Numbered from the stretch's first letter, positions 16,471 through 25,384 are shown. The stretch: DNA of 64,000 bases from Streptomyces sp. NBC_00358 (GCF_036099295.1 NZ_CP107976.1:5022001-5086000); one strand, 5' to 3'. The notes: generated by a model not told the origin, from the letters alone. A program made the numbers and translations.

Positions 16471-18057
16471 CTACAGGGCCTGCGGGAACGAGAAGAAGCG
16501 GTCCGGGTCGTACGTGTGCTTCAGGGCCGTCAGGCGGGTGGCCGCGTCGCCGTAGTACGCCTTGCGCCAGTCGGTCAGCGTCGCGTCCGTGTAGTTCTGG
16601 TAGGCCGCTCCCGAGGCGTACCGGGTCATCGCGTTGTGGGCGCCGGTCAGCCAGGACTGGGCGGTGGTCCCCGAAGTGCCCGCCGGCCAGGAGACGATGT
16701 ACTGGGCGAGCATGCGCGAGCGGCGGTGCACGAACGCCGTGGCCGTGGGCGCGACCCGGTTGACGGCGCCGCCGAGCGCGGTGAGCGCGATGCTGCCCGC
16801 GCCGCCGCGGACCGCGGAGATCTGGTTCAGGAGCGTCTGGACACCGGCCGCCGAGATCGAGCGGTCGAAGAAGTCCGAGCGGGCCGCGTACGTCTCGCGG
16901 CCGAGGGCGCCCTGCGGGCTGCGGCCCGGCGTCGAACCCGGCAGGTGGCACTGGGCGTCGGCGGAGAACGACGAGCAGCCCGCGTACACCTCCATCGACT
17001 CCTCGTACGAGCGCCGCTTGAGGGAGACGCTGCGCGCGGGGGAGCCGATCCGGTCGGCCAGCCGGTCCACGGCGTTCTGGAGTTCGCCGTAGGTGCCGAG
17101 GGAGAAGGCGGCTATGGAGACGGTGGGGGTGCCGCCGGATGCGTTGGCCAGGTGGCAGGACGACCAGATCTCGTCGGGCTGGCTCGGGCCCCACTCCTGC
17201 CAGGCCTTCACCACGGCGGCGGCCTTGGCCCAGGGCCAGGTCATGTACGCCGAGACGCCCTGCGGCGCGGGGTGGGTCCTGAACCGGAGCTCGGTGACGA
17301 CACCGAAGTTTCCGTTGCCCGCGCCGCGCAGGGCCCAGAACAGGTCCTTGTTCTCGGTGGCGTTCGCGGTGAGCTGCTTGCCGTCGGCGGTGATCAGCGT
17401 CGCCTGGGTGAGGCTGTCGCAGGTCAGTCCGTACGCCCGTGACACGACGCCGTGGCCGCCGCCCAGGGTCAGGCCCGAGACGCCCACGGTGGGGCAGGAC
17501 CCCGCGGGGATGGTGACGCCCTTCGCGGCCAGCGCGCGGTAGACGTCGATCAGTTTGGAACCGGCCCCGACGACGGCCTCGTTGGCCGAGGCGCGGATCT
17601 TGTTCAGCTTGGAGACGTCGATGATCAGGCGGCCGTCGCCCGAGGACCAACCGGCGTACGAGTGTCCGCCGTTGCGGATCGACACCTTGACGCCGTGGGC
17701 CCGGGCGTAGTCCATCGTGGTGCGGATGTCGTCGGCGTGCGCGACATAGGCGACCGCGGCGGGCTTCAGATTGTCGAAGCGCGTGTTGTAGAGCTGGTGG
17801 GCGGCCGGCCAGGTGTGGTCGCCGGGGCGTATCAGGGCGCCGTCGAGCTGATGGGACAGCGCCGTCCAGGTGGCGGCCGCGCGGTTGCTCGCGGTCGCCG
17901 TGCGGATGCCGGTGCTCCCGGTGGCCGTGCTCGCGGCGCTCGCGCTCCCGGCCGTACCGGCGGCCTTGCCGTCCCCGCTGTCACTGCCGTTGCAGGCGGA
18001 CGTCGCCGCCGCCGCGAGGACGGCGGTGGCTCCGCCGATGAACGAACGCCGTTGCAT
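16471..18057 (-). CDS. Exported FAD-linked oxidase (BBE-type, probably bicovalent flavin)
   Basis: 528 residues from ATG 18057 (GGGAGG 5-6 bases upstream). Tat-type signal MQRRSFIGGATAVLAAAATSAC, perhaps a lipoprotein (TSAC is a weak lipobox). The PCMH FAD domain has RNGGHSYAG (His for 8-alpha linkage) and PAGSCPTVGVSG (Cys for 6-S linkage), then LGGGHGVVSRAYGLTCD. The C-terminal BBE motif is TDWRKAYYGDAATRLTALKHTYDPDRFFSFPQAL. Such enzymes oxidise sugars, alkaloids or other secondary metabolites with O2. Substrate unknown. Confidence 0.9.
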   Translation of the reverse strand: MQRRSFIGGATAVLAAAATSACNGSDSGDGKAAGTAGSASAASTATGSTGIRTATASNRAAATWTALSHQLDGALIRPGDHTWPAAHQLYNTRFDNLKPAAVAYVAHADDIRTTMDYARAHGVKVSIRNGGHSYAGWSSGDGRLIIDVSKLNKIRASANEAVVGAGSKLIDVYRALAAKGVTIPAGSCPTVGVSGLTLGGGHGVVSRAYGLTCDSLTQATLITADGKQLTANATENKDLFWALRGAGNGNFGVVTELRFRTHPAPQGVSAYMTWPWAKAAAVVKAWQEWGPSQPDEIWSSCHLANASGGTPTVSIAAFSLGTYGELQNAVDRLADRIGSPARSVSLKRRSYEESMEVYAGCSSFSADAQCHLPGSTPGRSPQGALGRETYAARSDFFDRSISAAGVQTLLNQISAVRGGAGSIALTALGGAVNRVAPTATAFVHRRSRMLAQYIVSWPAGTSGTTAQSWLTGAHNAMTRYASGAAYQNYTDATLTDWRKAYYGDAATRLTALKHTYDPDRFFSFPQAL

Positions 18058-18245
18058 GTGCGCCTCCCGTGGGTTCCGTGGAACGAGACGGGCCCCCGGG
18101 CCCTGGGGTTCCACCTGCCCATGTCGCAGAACCGCTACAGCGCTGCGCATCCTGGCACGCACCCTCCCGACCGGGCACGGCGGGGCGGGGCTGCGGGAGT
18201 GGAGGGGCGCGGAGCGAGCGGCGCGAAATCGGGGTGAGGCGCCGA

Positions 18246-18290
18246 GATGACGTGATGACGTGATGACGTGGGGCATGGGGCATGGGGCAT
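18246..18290. repeat. Two adjacent short tandem repeats (3 x 8 bp, then 3 x 7 bp)
   Basis: Three copies of GATGACGT (18246-18269) run directly into three copies of GGGCATG (18270-18290). They lie between the flavoprotein gene and the small Cys protein gene. Non-coding and likely variable in copy number. Confidence 0.9.
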
Positions 18291-18339
18291 GGGGTACGGC
18301 GGGCGGGGCGGCCCCGGTGCTTCGCGGGGGCCGGGCGTC

Positions 18340-18510
18340 CTAGGCGGTCACCGCCGTCGCGTGGGTCGCTCCGTCCGTGCGGGCCTGGCTTCTGGCGCGG
18401 CGGGCCGGGCCCCGCCAGCCGCAGGTGCAGCGGGCCAGGCAGAAGGGGCCTTGCTCGACCGTGGTCGTCCGGTGGTCGGGGGGAGGGTCCGTCGCGTCCA
18501 GCTGCTCCAC
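18340..18510 (-). CDS. Small conserved cysteine-containing protein (C-x3-C-x-C-G-W)
   Basis: 56 residues from GTG 18510. The core QGPFCLARCTCGWRGPARRAR, with its C-x3-C-x-C cluster, is one I associate with a conserved Streptomyces small protein. A TAACGT -10-like box lies about 10 bp before the GTG, so the transcript may be leaderless. The cysteines could bind zinc or iron. Function unknown. Longer open frames in this region are extensions of this one. Confidence 0.6.
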   Translation of the reverse strand: MEQLDATDPPPDHRTTTVEQGPFCLARCTCGWRGPARRARSQARTDGATHATAVTA

Positions 18511-18628
18511 ACCCCCAACGTTACCCAAGCCAAGTGAACGGATTCCTGTCGCGTGACGGGCGTCCCTACCCGTCGTTAAGCGGAACGACAGGAAGGCCCG
18601 GGACGGACCGGCTGGGGGTCGGTGGACG

Positions 18629-19462
18629 ATGGTGGCGCAGCGGCAGGGACGGGCGGCGGTCGTGGCCGCGTTCGTCGCGGCGGGGCTCATGGTCTGTGGC
18701 GCCGGATGCTCGGGCGGCGGGGCCGCCGCCGAGAATGTGCGGGCGGGCACCGGTGGCGTCGAGAAGCTGCGCCGGGCCGTGGCCGAGCTGGAGAGGGCCG
18801 GCAGCGCGAAGGCCAGTACGTCGATGGAGATGGCCACCGGCGGTACCTGGGTCACCATCCGCGGGCAGGGCGTGTACGACTTCCGGAAGCAGACCGGGCG
18901 GCTGAAGGTGCTGCTGCCGCAGGACCCCGCGGGGGCCGCCGAGCACCGGCCGATCACCGAACTCCTCACCCCGGGCGCGCTGTTCATGAAGAACAGGGGC
19001 GCCGGAGTGCCCGCCGACAAATGGGTCCGGGTGGCGACGGCCGGTCTCACCGACGGGAACCTGGTGACCGGCGGCGCCACCGACCCGTACGCCGCGGCCG
19101 AACTGCTGCGCGGCGCGCGGGCGGTGACCTATGTGGGCAGGACCGAGGTCGCCGGGATCCCGGTCCGGCACTACCAGGGGACCGCCGACCTCGACATCGC
19201 GGCGCGGGACGCCTCGAAGGGGCAGCGGCCGGCTCTGCGGGCGGCGGCGAAAGGGTTCGCCACCACCGCGGTCCCGTTCGACGCCTACCTCGACGACCAG
19301 GGGCGACTGCGCAAGGTCCGGCACCGGTTCAGCTTCGTCAACGGACAGCGCAGGGGCACCGTCGCCGTCGCCTCGACCATCCTGCTGTACGACTTCGGCA
19401 GCCCCGCCGCCGTACGGCTGCCGGATTCCGCGGACATCTACGCCGGGAAGATCGCGGAGTAG
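18629..19462 (+). CDS. LppX/LprG-like secreted lipoprotein
   Basis: 277 residues from ATG 18629. Signal sequence with a Cys near residue 27 (LMVCGAGCSGG, a loose lipobox). The mature part carries repeated beta-strands (ASTSMEMATGGTWVTIRGQGVYDFRKQTGRLKV, then YVGRTEVAGIPVRHYQGTADL) as in LppX/LprG/LolA-like lipid carriers. These have a hydrophobic cavity and move lipids or glycolipids across the envelope. Single gene, no obvious partner. Confidence 0.75.
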   Translation: MVAQRQGRAAVVAAFVAAGLMVCGAGCSGGGAAAENVRAGTGGVEKLRRAVAELERAGSAKASTSMEMATGGTWVTIRGQGVYDFRKQTGRLKVLLPQDPAGAAEHRPITELLTPGALFMKNRGAGVPADKWVRVATAGLTDGNLVTGGATDPYAAAELLRGARAVTYVGRTEVAGIPVRHYQGTADLDIAARDASKGQRPALRAAAKGFATTAVPFDAYLDDQGRLRKVRHRFSFVNGQRRGTVAVASTILLYDFGSPAAVRLPDSADIYAGKIAE

Positions 19463-19601
19463 TGGATTCCGGGGGAATGGGCAAGAGCATCCGGAGCCGT
19501 AGCTTCACCGGAGGGCCGGAAATGGCCCTTCCGTGCCATGCGCGGTGCGTAGGCCGCTCCCTACTCTAGGAAGTCGGTGACGGCAGGAAGAGGTGACGTG
19601 C

Positions 19602-19784
19602 GTGGCTCCGGTCGGCGGTACGGCAGTTCAGGACCACGTGGCCCTCGCCGAGATCGAGCTGTGCGGCGAGCTGATCATCGCGGCCTCGGCGGCCCATGAG
19701 GACCGGCTCAGCCTGGAGAGCATCGACGCGGTGCTGAAAGTGGCCGAAGAACGTGCCCATGACCAGTGGGGCGCGGAGGACTAG
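19602..19784 (+). CDS. Small conserved hypothetical protein
   Basis: 60 residues from GTG 19602, with GGAAGAGG upstream; GTG 19593 is an alternative. Mostly helical and acidic (ALAEIELCGELIIAASAA, LESIDAVLKVAEERA), with one Cys. I recognise no domain. It lies between the lipoprotein gene and csoR. Confidence 0.6.
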   Translation: MAPVGGTAVQDHVALAEIELCGELIIAASAAHEDRLSLESIDAVLKVAEERAHDQWGAED

Positions 19785-19852
19785 TCCCTCCGGGAGGCCC
19801 CCGGCGTCCCGCCCCGCCTCGCGCGGCTGTCCGGTGCGGACTCGGATGTCCC

Positions 19853-20209
19853 TCAGGTACGGAGCAGGCGGCCGATCGCCTTCGTCGCTTCCTCGACCTT
19901 CGCGTCGATCTCGTCGCCGCCCTTGAGGGCCGCGTCCGCGACGCAGTGGCGCAGGTGCTCCTCCAGGAGCTGGAGGGCGAAGGACTGGAGGGCCTTCGTG
20001 GAGGCGGACACCTGCGTGAGTATGTCGATGCAGTAGACGTCCTCGTCGACCATCCGCTGGAGGCCGCGGATCTGTCCCTCGATGCGGCGCAGCCGCTTCA
20101 GGTGCTCGTCCTTCTGCTGGTGGTAGCCGTGTATGCCGCGGTCGTGGTCGGTCACGACCTCCTGCGCGTCGCCGGAGGGCGCGGTCGCGCCGGCCTCGGT
20201 GGTCGTCAT
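19853..20209 (-). CDS. csoR: CsoR copper-sensing repressor
   Basis: 118 residues from ATG 20209 with AGGAGG upstream. All-helical CsoR/RcnR fold: HLKRLRRIEGQIRGLQRMVDEDVYCIDILTQVSA. The Cu(I) ligands Cys (in DVYCIDI) and His and Cys (in EEHLRHCVA, four residues apart) are all present, so copper sensing is expected. Without copper it should bind the operator at 20260-20282 in its own promoter. From memory, Streptomyces CsoR controls copZ/copA genes elsewhere and sits beside this phosphate locus. Confidence 0.92.
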   Translation of the reverse strand: MTTTEAGATAPSGDAQEVVTDHDRGIHGYHQQKDEHLKRLRRIEGQIRGLQRMVDEDVYCIDILTQVSASTKALQSFALQLLEEHLRHCVADAALKGGDEIDAKVEEATKAIGRLLRT

Positions 20210-20259
20210 CGCGTCCTCCTGCTGGGTCCGATCGGCGATCCTGTCTGAAACGCCACTTA

Positions 20260-20282
20260 CATATACCCCTGGTGGGTATATG
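20260..20282. promoter_or_regulatory. CsoR operator
   Basis: Perfect 9-bp inverted repeat CATATACCC/GGGTATATG around CTGGT, matching the TACCC...GGGTA type of CsoR operators. It lies 51 bp before the csoR start and 165 bp before the rightward DUF47-pit operon. Autoregulation is likely. Confidence 0.85.
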
Positions 20283-20447
20283 GTATCGAACTTTGCTGGG
20301 TATAGGGCCCTTGCCCGGTGCCGGTACCGGACCCCGTGCCGATCACTGTGCCCGATGGGCGACACTGGGGGACGGCCCATTAGCCGTGGCCGGATGATGC
20401 GCTTAGCATCAGCCTGACCGAAACCGAAGCATCTCGAGGACCCCAAC

Positions 20448-21068
20448 GTGCGCTTTCGTCTGACCCCCAGGGAGACGAGCTTCTACGACATGTTCTCCGC
20501 ATCCGCGGACAACATCGTCACGGGCTCGAAACTCCTGATGGAACTGCTCGGGGCGGACAATTCCGCTCGGGCCGAGATCGCAGAGCGTATGCGGGCCGCG
20601 GAACACGCCGGTGACGACGCGACACACGCGATCTTCCACCAGCTGAACTCCTCCTTCATCACGCCCTTCGACCGCGAGGACATCTACAACCTCGCCTCCT
20701 CCCTCGACGACATCATGGACTTCATGGAGGAGGCCGTCGACCTGGTCGTCCTCTACAACGTCGAGGAACTGCCCAAGGGCGTCGAGCAGCAGATCGAGGT
20801 GCTGTCGCGGGCCGCGGAGCTGACCGCCGAGGCCATGCCCAACCTGCGGACCATGGACAACCTCACGGAGTACTGGATCGAGGTCAACCGTCTGGAGAAC
20901 CAGGCCGACCAGATCCACCGCAAGCTGCTGGCCCACCTCTTCAGCGGCAAGTACGACGCCATCGAGGTGCTGAAGCTCAAGCAGATCGTGGACGTGCTGG
21001 AGGAAGCGGCCGACGCGTTCGAGCACGTGGCGAACACGGTGGAGACCATCGCCGTCAAGGAGTCCTGA
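20448..21068 (+). CDS. DUF47 (PhoU-like) accessory protein of the Pit transporter
   Basis: 206 residues from GTG 20448. All-helical DUF47/TIGR00153 protein related to PhoU: SFYDMFSASADNIVTGSKLLMELL, then FITPFDREDIYNLASSLDDIMDFMEEA. The family is encoded next to low-affinity Pit phosphate transporters and is thought to modulate them. The stop is 4 bp before the pit TTG, so the pair forms an operon. A TAGCAT -10-like element at about 20403 could be its promoter. I see no PHO box. Confidence 0.88.
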   Translation: MRFRLTPRETSFYDMFSASADNIVTGSKLLMELLGADNSARAEIAERMRAAEHAGDDATHAIFHQLNSSFITPFDREDIYNLASSLDDIMDFMEEAVDLVVLYNVEELPKGVEQQIEVLSRAAELTAEAMPNLRTMDNLTEYWIEVNRLENQADQIHRKLLAHLFSGKYDAIEVLKLKQIVDVLEEAADAFEHVANTVETIAVKES

Positions 21069-21072
21069 CCCG

Positions 21073-22071
21073 TTGGACACCTTCGCTTTGATCGTGACCA
21101 TCGGGGTCGCGCTCGGATTCACGTACACGAACGGCTTCCACGACTCGGCGAACGCCATCGCCACCTCCGTGTCCACGCGCGCCCTGACGCCGCGGGCCGC
21201 GCTCGCCATGGCCGCGGTGATGAACCTCGCCGGCGCGTTCCTCGGCAGCGGGGTCGCCAAGACCGTCAGTGAGGGGCTGATCCAGACACCCGAGGGCTCG
21301 AAGGGGATGGGCATCCTCTTCGCGGCGCTCGTCGGCGCGATCACCTGGAACCTGATCACCTGGTACTTCGGTCTGCCGTCCTCGTCCTCGCACGCGCTGT
21401 TCGGCGGCATGGTCGGCGCGGCGCTGGCCGGGGGCACGACGGTCTACTGGAGCGGCCTGCTCGACAAGGTCATCATCCCGATGTTCCTGTCGCCGGTCGT
21501 CGGCCTGCTCGTCGGCTATCTGGTGATGGCCGCGATCATGTGGATCTTCCGGCGGTCCAACCCGCACAAGACCAAGCGCGGTTTCCGTATCGCGCAGACG
21601 GTGTCCGCGGCCGGCATGGCGCTCGGGCACGGTCTTCAGGACGCCCAGAAGACGATGGGTGTCGTGGTGATGGCGCTGGTCATCGCCGGCGTCCAGGGAC
21701 CGAACGACGCGATCCCGGTCTGGGTGAAGATCACCTGCGCGGCGATGCTGTCGCTGGGTACGTACGCGGGTGGCTGGCGCATCATGCGGACGCTCGGGCG
21801 GAAGATCATCGAGCTCGATCCGCCGCAGGGTTTCGCCGCCGAGACGACCGGCGCGTCGATCATGTTCACCACTGCCTACATCTTCAAGGCGCCGATCTCC
21901 ACGACCCACGTCATCACCTCGGCGATCATGGGTGTCGGGGCGACGAAGCGGGTGAACGCCGTGCGGTGGGGCGTCGCCAAGAACATCGTCCTCGGCTGGT
22001 TCATCACCATGCCGGCCGCCGCGATCGTGGCGGCGTGCAGCTTCTGGGTCGTGAACCTCGCGTTCCTGTAG
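21073..22071 (+). CDS. pit: Pit-family low-affinity inorganic phosphate transporter
   Basis: 332 residues from TTG 21073. PiT family with two inverted halves and about eight to ten helices. Signature GFTYTNGFHDSANAIATSVSTRAL in the first half and GANDAIP-like VQGPNDAIPVW plus APISTTHVITSAIMGVG in the second. It takes up metal-phosphate with protons. In Streptomyces this DUF47-pit pair complements the high-affinity PstSCAB system encoded convergently downstream. Ends at a UUCG-loop terminator. Confidence 0.93.
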   Translation: MDTFALIVTIGVALGFTYTNGFHDSANAIATSVSTRALTPRAALAMAAVMNLAGAFLGSGVAKTVSEGLIQTPEGSKGMGILFAALVGAITWNLITWYFGLPSSSSHALFGGMVGAALAGGTTVYWSGLLDKVIIPMFLSPVVGLLVGYLVMAAIMWIFRRSNPHKTKRGFRIAQTVSAAGMALGHGLQDAQKTMGVVVMALVIAGVQGPNDAIPVWVKITCAAMLSLGTYAGGWRIMRTLGRKIIELDPPQGFAAETTGASIMFTTAYIFKAPISTTHVITSAIMGVGATKRVNAVRWGVAKNIVLGWFITMPAAAIVAACSFWVVNLAFL

Positions 22072-22107
22072 GGCGTGATCGCCGCCGGGTGCCTCCGGCG
22101 GTGCGCG

Positions 22108-22132
22108 GGCCGGTCCTTCGGGGCCGGCCTTT
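22108..22132 (+). terminator. Terminator of the pit operon
   Basis: 9-bp stem (22108-22116 with 22121-22129, one G-U pair) closed by a TTCG tetraloop and followed by TTT. Confidence 0.85.
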
Positions 22133-22341
22133 CGCGTTCCCGGGGCCTGGCATCCGGCCCCTCCACCCCTGCCCTTCCCGTACCCGGCGGCTCCGCCCCC
22201 CGGACCTCTGTTTCCCAGCGCCCACCCGTCCCGGTCGGATGACAGGCGCCCCAGGGCGACGGGCACGGGGCGGGGTCCGAGGCCGGGGTCCGAGGCCGGG
22301 CCCGGAAACCGAGTCCGCTCTCCGGGGCCGGGAAAACGAAC

Positions 22342-22372
22342 GGGCCCGCCCCCGGGAGCCAGGGGCGGGCCC
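22342..22372 (-). terminator. Terminator of the pst operon
   Basis: 11-bp perfect GC stem (22342-22352 with 22362-22372) about 60 bp after the pstB stop, with a T-rich tract on the minus-strand side. Confidence 0.82.
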
Positions 22373-22433
22373 TTCTCGTCCTCGCGGTGGCACCGCCATG
22401 CAGCACCGCGAGGGGTTTCGGGAGGCGGTCCGG

Positions 22434-23210
22434 TCAGCCGAAGCGACCGGAGATGTAGTCCTCCGTGGCCTGGACGGACGGGTTGGAGAAGATGCGCTCC
22501 GTGTCGTCTATCTCGATGAGGCGGCCGGGCTGGCCGACCGCGGAGAGGTTGAAGAACGCGGTGCGGTCGGAGACGCGGGCGGCCTGCTGCATGTTGTGCG
22601 TCACGATGACGATCGTGAAGCGCTCCTTCAGCTCGCCGATCAGGTCCTCGATGGCGAGGGTGGAGATCGGGTCCAGGGCCGAGCAGGGCTCGTCCATGAG
22701 AAGGACCTGCGGCTCCACCGCGATCGCCCGCGCGATGCACAGACGCTGCTGCTGACCGCCGGACAGGCCGGACCCGGGCTTGTTCAGCCGATCCTTGACC
22801 TCGTTCCAGAGGTTCGCGCCCTTGAGGGACCGCTCGACGATGTCGCCGAGCTCGGCCTTCTTGTAGGAGCCGTTCAGCTTCAGACCCGCCGCGACGTTGT
22901 CGAAGATCGACATCGTGGGGAAGGGGTTGGGGCGCTGGAAGACCATGCCGATCGTGCGGCGCACGGCGACGGGGTCGATGCCGTTCCCGTACAGGTCCTC
23001 GTCGTCGAGGAGCACCTTGCCCTCGACGCGCCCGCCGGGGGTGACCTCGTGCATGCGGTTCAGGGTGCGCAGGAAGGTCGACTTGCCGCAGCCGGAGGGG
23101 CCGATGAAGGCCGTCACGGAGCGGGGCTCGACCGTCATGGAGATGTCTTCGATCGCCTTGTGGGCGCTGTAGTAGGCGGTGAGACCGCTTACGTCGATTC
23201 GCTTGGCCAT
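22434..23210 (-). CDS. pstB: PstB phosphate ABC transporter ATP-binding protein
   Basis: 258 residues from ATG 23210; GTG 23219 is an alternative. Complete ABC ATPase: Walker A GPSGCGKST, signature LSGGQQQRLCIARAI, Walker B VLLMDEPCSALDP, switch His in VIVTHNMQQA. The IEDISMTVEPRSVTAFIGPSG start and the PNPFPTMSIFDNVAAG stretch are PstB-specific. It energises high-affinity phosphate uptake with PstC/PstA. Last gene of the pst operon, under PhoP control from the pstS promoter. Confidence 0.97.
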   Translation of the reverse strand: MAKRIDVSGLTAYYSAHKAIEDISMTVEPRSVTAFIGPSGCGKSTFLRTLNRMHEVTPGGRVEGKVLLDDEDLYGNGIDPVAVRRTIGMVFQRPNPFPTMSIFDNVAAGLKLNGSYKKAELGDIVERSLKGANLWNEVKDRLNKPGSGLSGGQQQRLCIARAIAVEPQVLLMDEPCSALDPISTLAIEDLIGELKERFTIVIVTHNMQQAARVSDRTAFFNLSAVGQPGRLIEIDDTERIFSNPSVQATEDYISGRFG

Positions 23211-23258
23211 GTCAGTCACTGCTTCTTTCGCAAAGGATCGGGTCGCTGATCGGCCGCG

Positions 23259-24317
23259 TCAGCGGCCCGTCTTGGGTGCCTTCCAGCGCGCGATGGCGCG
23301 GGCTCCCATGTTGAGGATCATGACGAACAGGATGAGGGCGAGTGCCGCCGCCCAGGCCCGGTCGGTGGACGCCGGGGTTCCCGCGGCGTACTGCCGGTAG
23401 ATGTACAGCGGCAGCGAGGCCTGAGGTCCGTCGAACGGGTTGTTGTTGATGAAGTTCGTACCCCACACCAACAGCAGCACCGGAGCGGTCTCACCGGTGA
23501 TACGCGCCACCGCGAGCATCACACCCGTGGTGATACCGCCGATGGACGTGGGCAGGACCACCTTGAGGATGGTGCGCCACTTCGGGATGCCGAGCGCGAG
23601 GGAGGCCTCGCGCAGCTCGTTCGGGACGAGCTTGAGCATCTCCTCGGTGGAGCGGACCACCACAGGCATCATCAGGATCGACAGGGCCATCGCGCCGGCG
23701 AAGCCGGAGTAGCCCATGCCCATGATCAGGATCCAGAAGCTGAGAACGAACAGACCGGCGACGATCGACGGGACACCCGTCATGACGTCGACGAAGAAGG
23801 TGACGGCCTTGGCGAGACCGCCGCGGCCGTACTCCACGAGGTAGATCGCGGTGAGCACGCCGATCGGCACGGCGATGAGCGAGGCGATACCCACCTGCTC
23901 CAGGGTGCCGATGATCGCGTGGTAGATACCGCCACCGGTCTCGGCGTCGGCGACCACACCCATGGAGTGGCCCAGGAAGTAGAGGTCGAAGACCTTCGCA
24001 CCGCGCTTGACGGTCTCCCAGATCAGGGAGGCCAGCGGGATGAGGGCGACGATGAAGCAGGCCCAGACCAGACAGGTCGCGATGCGGTCCTTGGCCTGAC
24101 GGCGGCCCTCGACGCGCGAGGCGATCACGTACGTACCGAGGACGAAGAGGATCGCGGCGATCAGGCCCCACTGGACCTTGCTGTCCAGGCCGGCGGCGAG
24201 ACCGATGCCCACGCCGACCGCGACGGATCCCGCGGCGATGGCCCAGGGCGACCATGTAGGGAGGCTGCCGCCGCGCAGCGAGCTGGCGTGCTTCGGGGTG
24301 ACGGGTGCGTTGCTCAT
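23259..24317 (-). CDS. pstA: PstA phosphate ABC transporter permease
   Basis: 352 residues. Inner-membrane permease with about eight helices; the first ~90 residues form extra N-terminal helices, as in actinobacterial PstA. The EAA loop that docks PstB is near NELREASLALGIPKWRTILKVVLP, and MTGVPSIVAGLFV is typical of PstA. Its ATG overlaps the pstC stop (ATGA), and pstB starts 48 bp downstream. Confidence 0.96.
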   Translation of the reverse strand: MSNAPVTPKHASSLRGGSLPTWSPWAIAAGSVAVGVGIGLAAGLDSKVQWGLIAAILFVLGTYVIASRVEGRRQAKDRIATCLVWACFIVALIPLASLIWETVKRGAKVFDLYFLGHSMGVVADAETGGGIYHAIIGTLEQVGIASLIAVPIGVLTAIYLVEYGRGGLAKAVTFFVDVMTGVPSIVAGLFVLSFWILIMGMGYSGFAGAMALSILMMPVVVRSTEEMLKLVPNELREASLALGIPKWRTILKVVLPTSIGGITTGVMLAVARITGETAPVLLLVWGTNFINNNPFDGPQASLPLYIYRQYAAGTPASTDRAWAAALALILFVMILNMGARAIARWKAPKTGR

Positions 24318-25324
24318 GCGTTGGCCCCCGAGTACTCCTTGCGGCGGTTGATGATGATGCGCGCCGCACCGTTGACCAGCAGCGTGATGACGAACAGGAC
24401 GAGACCGGAGGCGATCAGGGCGTCCTGGCCGAACACGGTGGCCTCGTTGAACTTGGCCGCGATGTTCTGCGCGAAGGTGCCGCCGCCGGGATCGAGCAGG
24501 CTGGCCTGGATGTCGAAGCTCGGGGAGAGCACGGTGGCGACGGCCATCGTCTCGCCGAGCGCGCGGCCGAGGCCGAGCATCGAGGCGGAGATCACGCCGG
24601 AGCGGCCGAAGGGCAGCACCGACATGCGGATGACCTCCCAGCGCGTGGCGCCGAGGGCCAGCGCGGCTTCCTGGTGCATCTGCGGTGCCTGCCGGAAGAC
24701 CTCACGGCTCACGTTGGTGATGATCGGAAGGACCATGATCGCGAGCAGGATGCCGACCGTGAGCATGGAGCGGGGCGCTCCCTGCTGCCAGCTGAAGATG
24801 CCGGTCCAGCCGAGGTAGGTGTTGAGCCAGCTGAACAGCCCGTTCATGTGCGGGACCAGGACGATGGCGCCCCAGAGGCCGTACACGATGGAGGGGACGG
24901 CGGCGAGCAGGTCGATCACGTACGCGATGGGTCCGCCGAGCTTGCGCGGCGCGTAGTGCGTGATGAACAGCGCGATGCCGACGGCGACCGGGACCGCGAG
25001 GGCCATGGCGATGACCGCGGAGACCACCGTGCCGAAGGCCAGCACCGCGATGCCGAAGACCGGCGGGGTGAGGCCGGTGTTCCACTCGAAGGTGGTGAGG
25101 AAGTTGCCGTGGTTCTTGCTGAGCGCGAGCGAGGCGCGGTAGGTGAGGAAGACCGCGATGGCGGCCATGATCACCAACAGGAGGATGCCGGAGCCGCGGG
25201 AGAGCGCCAGGAAGACGCGGTCACCGGGGCGGGTGGCACCGCGGGCGGCACGCTTGCGCGCGGCGCCCGAAGGTCGTGGGGCGGGAGGAGGAGCTTCAGT
25301 GCTCTGCGTCGATATGTCCATCAT
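24314..25324 (-). CDS. pstC: PstC phosphate ABC transporter permease
   Basis: 336 residues. Six-helix permease with a 35-residue basic N-terminal tail. It shows DLLAAVPSIVYGLWGAIVLVP and the EAA loop QEAALALGATRWEVIRMSVLP, both typical of PstC, plus GRALGETMAV. It forms the channel with PstA. It is separated from pstS by 98 bp that contain a hairpin, probably lowering expression of the permease genes relative to pstS. Confidence 0.96.
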   Translation of the reverse strand: MMDISTQSTEAPPPAPRPSGAARKRAARGATRPGDRVFLALSRGSGILLLVIMAAIAVFLTYRASLALSKNHGNFLTTFEWNTGLTPPVFGIAVLAFGTVVSAVIAMALAVPVAVGIALFITHYAPRKLGGPIAYVIDLLAAVPSIVYGLWGAIVLVPHMNGLFSWLNTYLGWTGIFSWQQGAPRSMLTVGILLAIMVLPIITNVSREVFRQAPQMHQEAALALGATRWEVIRMSVLPFGRSGVISASMLGLGRALGETMAVATVLSPSFDIQASLLDPGGGTFAQNIAAKFNEATVFGQDALIASGLVLFVITLLVNGAARIIINRRKEYSGANA

Positions 25325-25384
25325 GAGTCTCCGGTCTGCGGAGCCGGATCAGGGTGGCGGCTCCAGGCGGCGGTGCACCGGACG

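Larger units (their letters stand above)
22072..22433. other. Convergent intergenic region between pit and pstB
   Basis: Holds the pit terminator (22108-22132), the pstB terminator (22342-22372) and, between them, GC-rich sequence with a duplicated GGGGTCCGAGGCC near 22273-22298. No gene seen. Confidence 0.6.

Noticed and set aside
20210..20447. PHO box for the pit operon
   Set aside because: No pair of GTTCACC-like units with 11-bp period seen; only the CsoR operator and a -10-like box.
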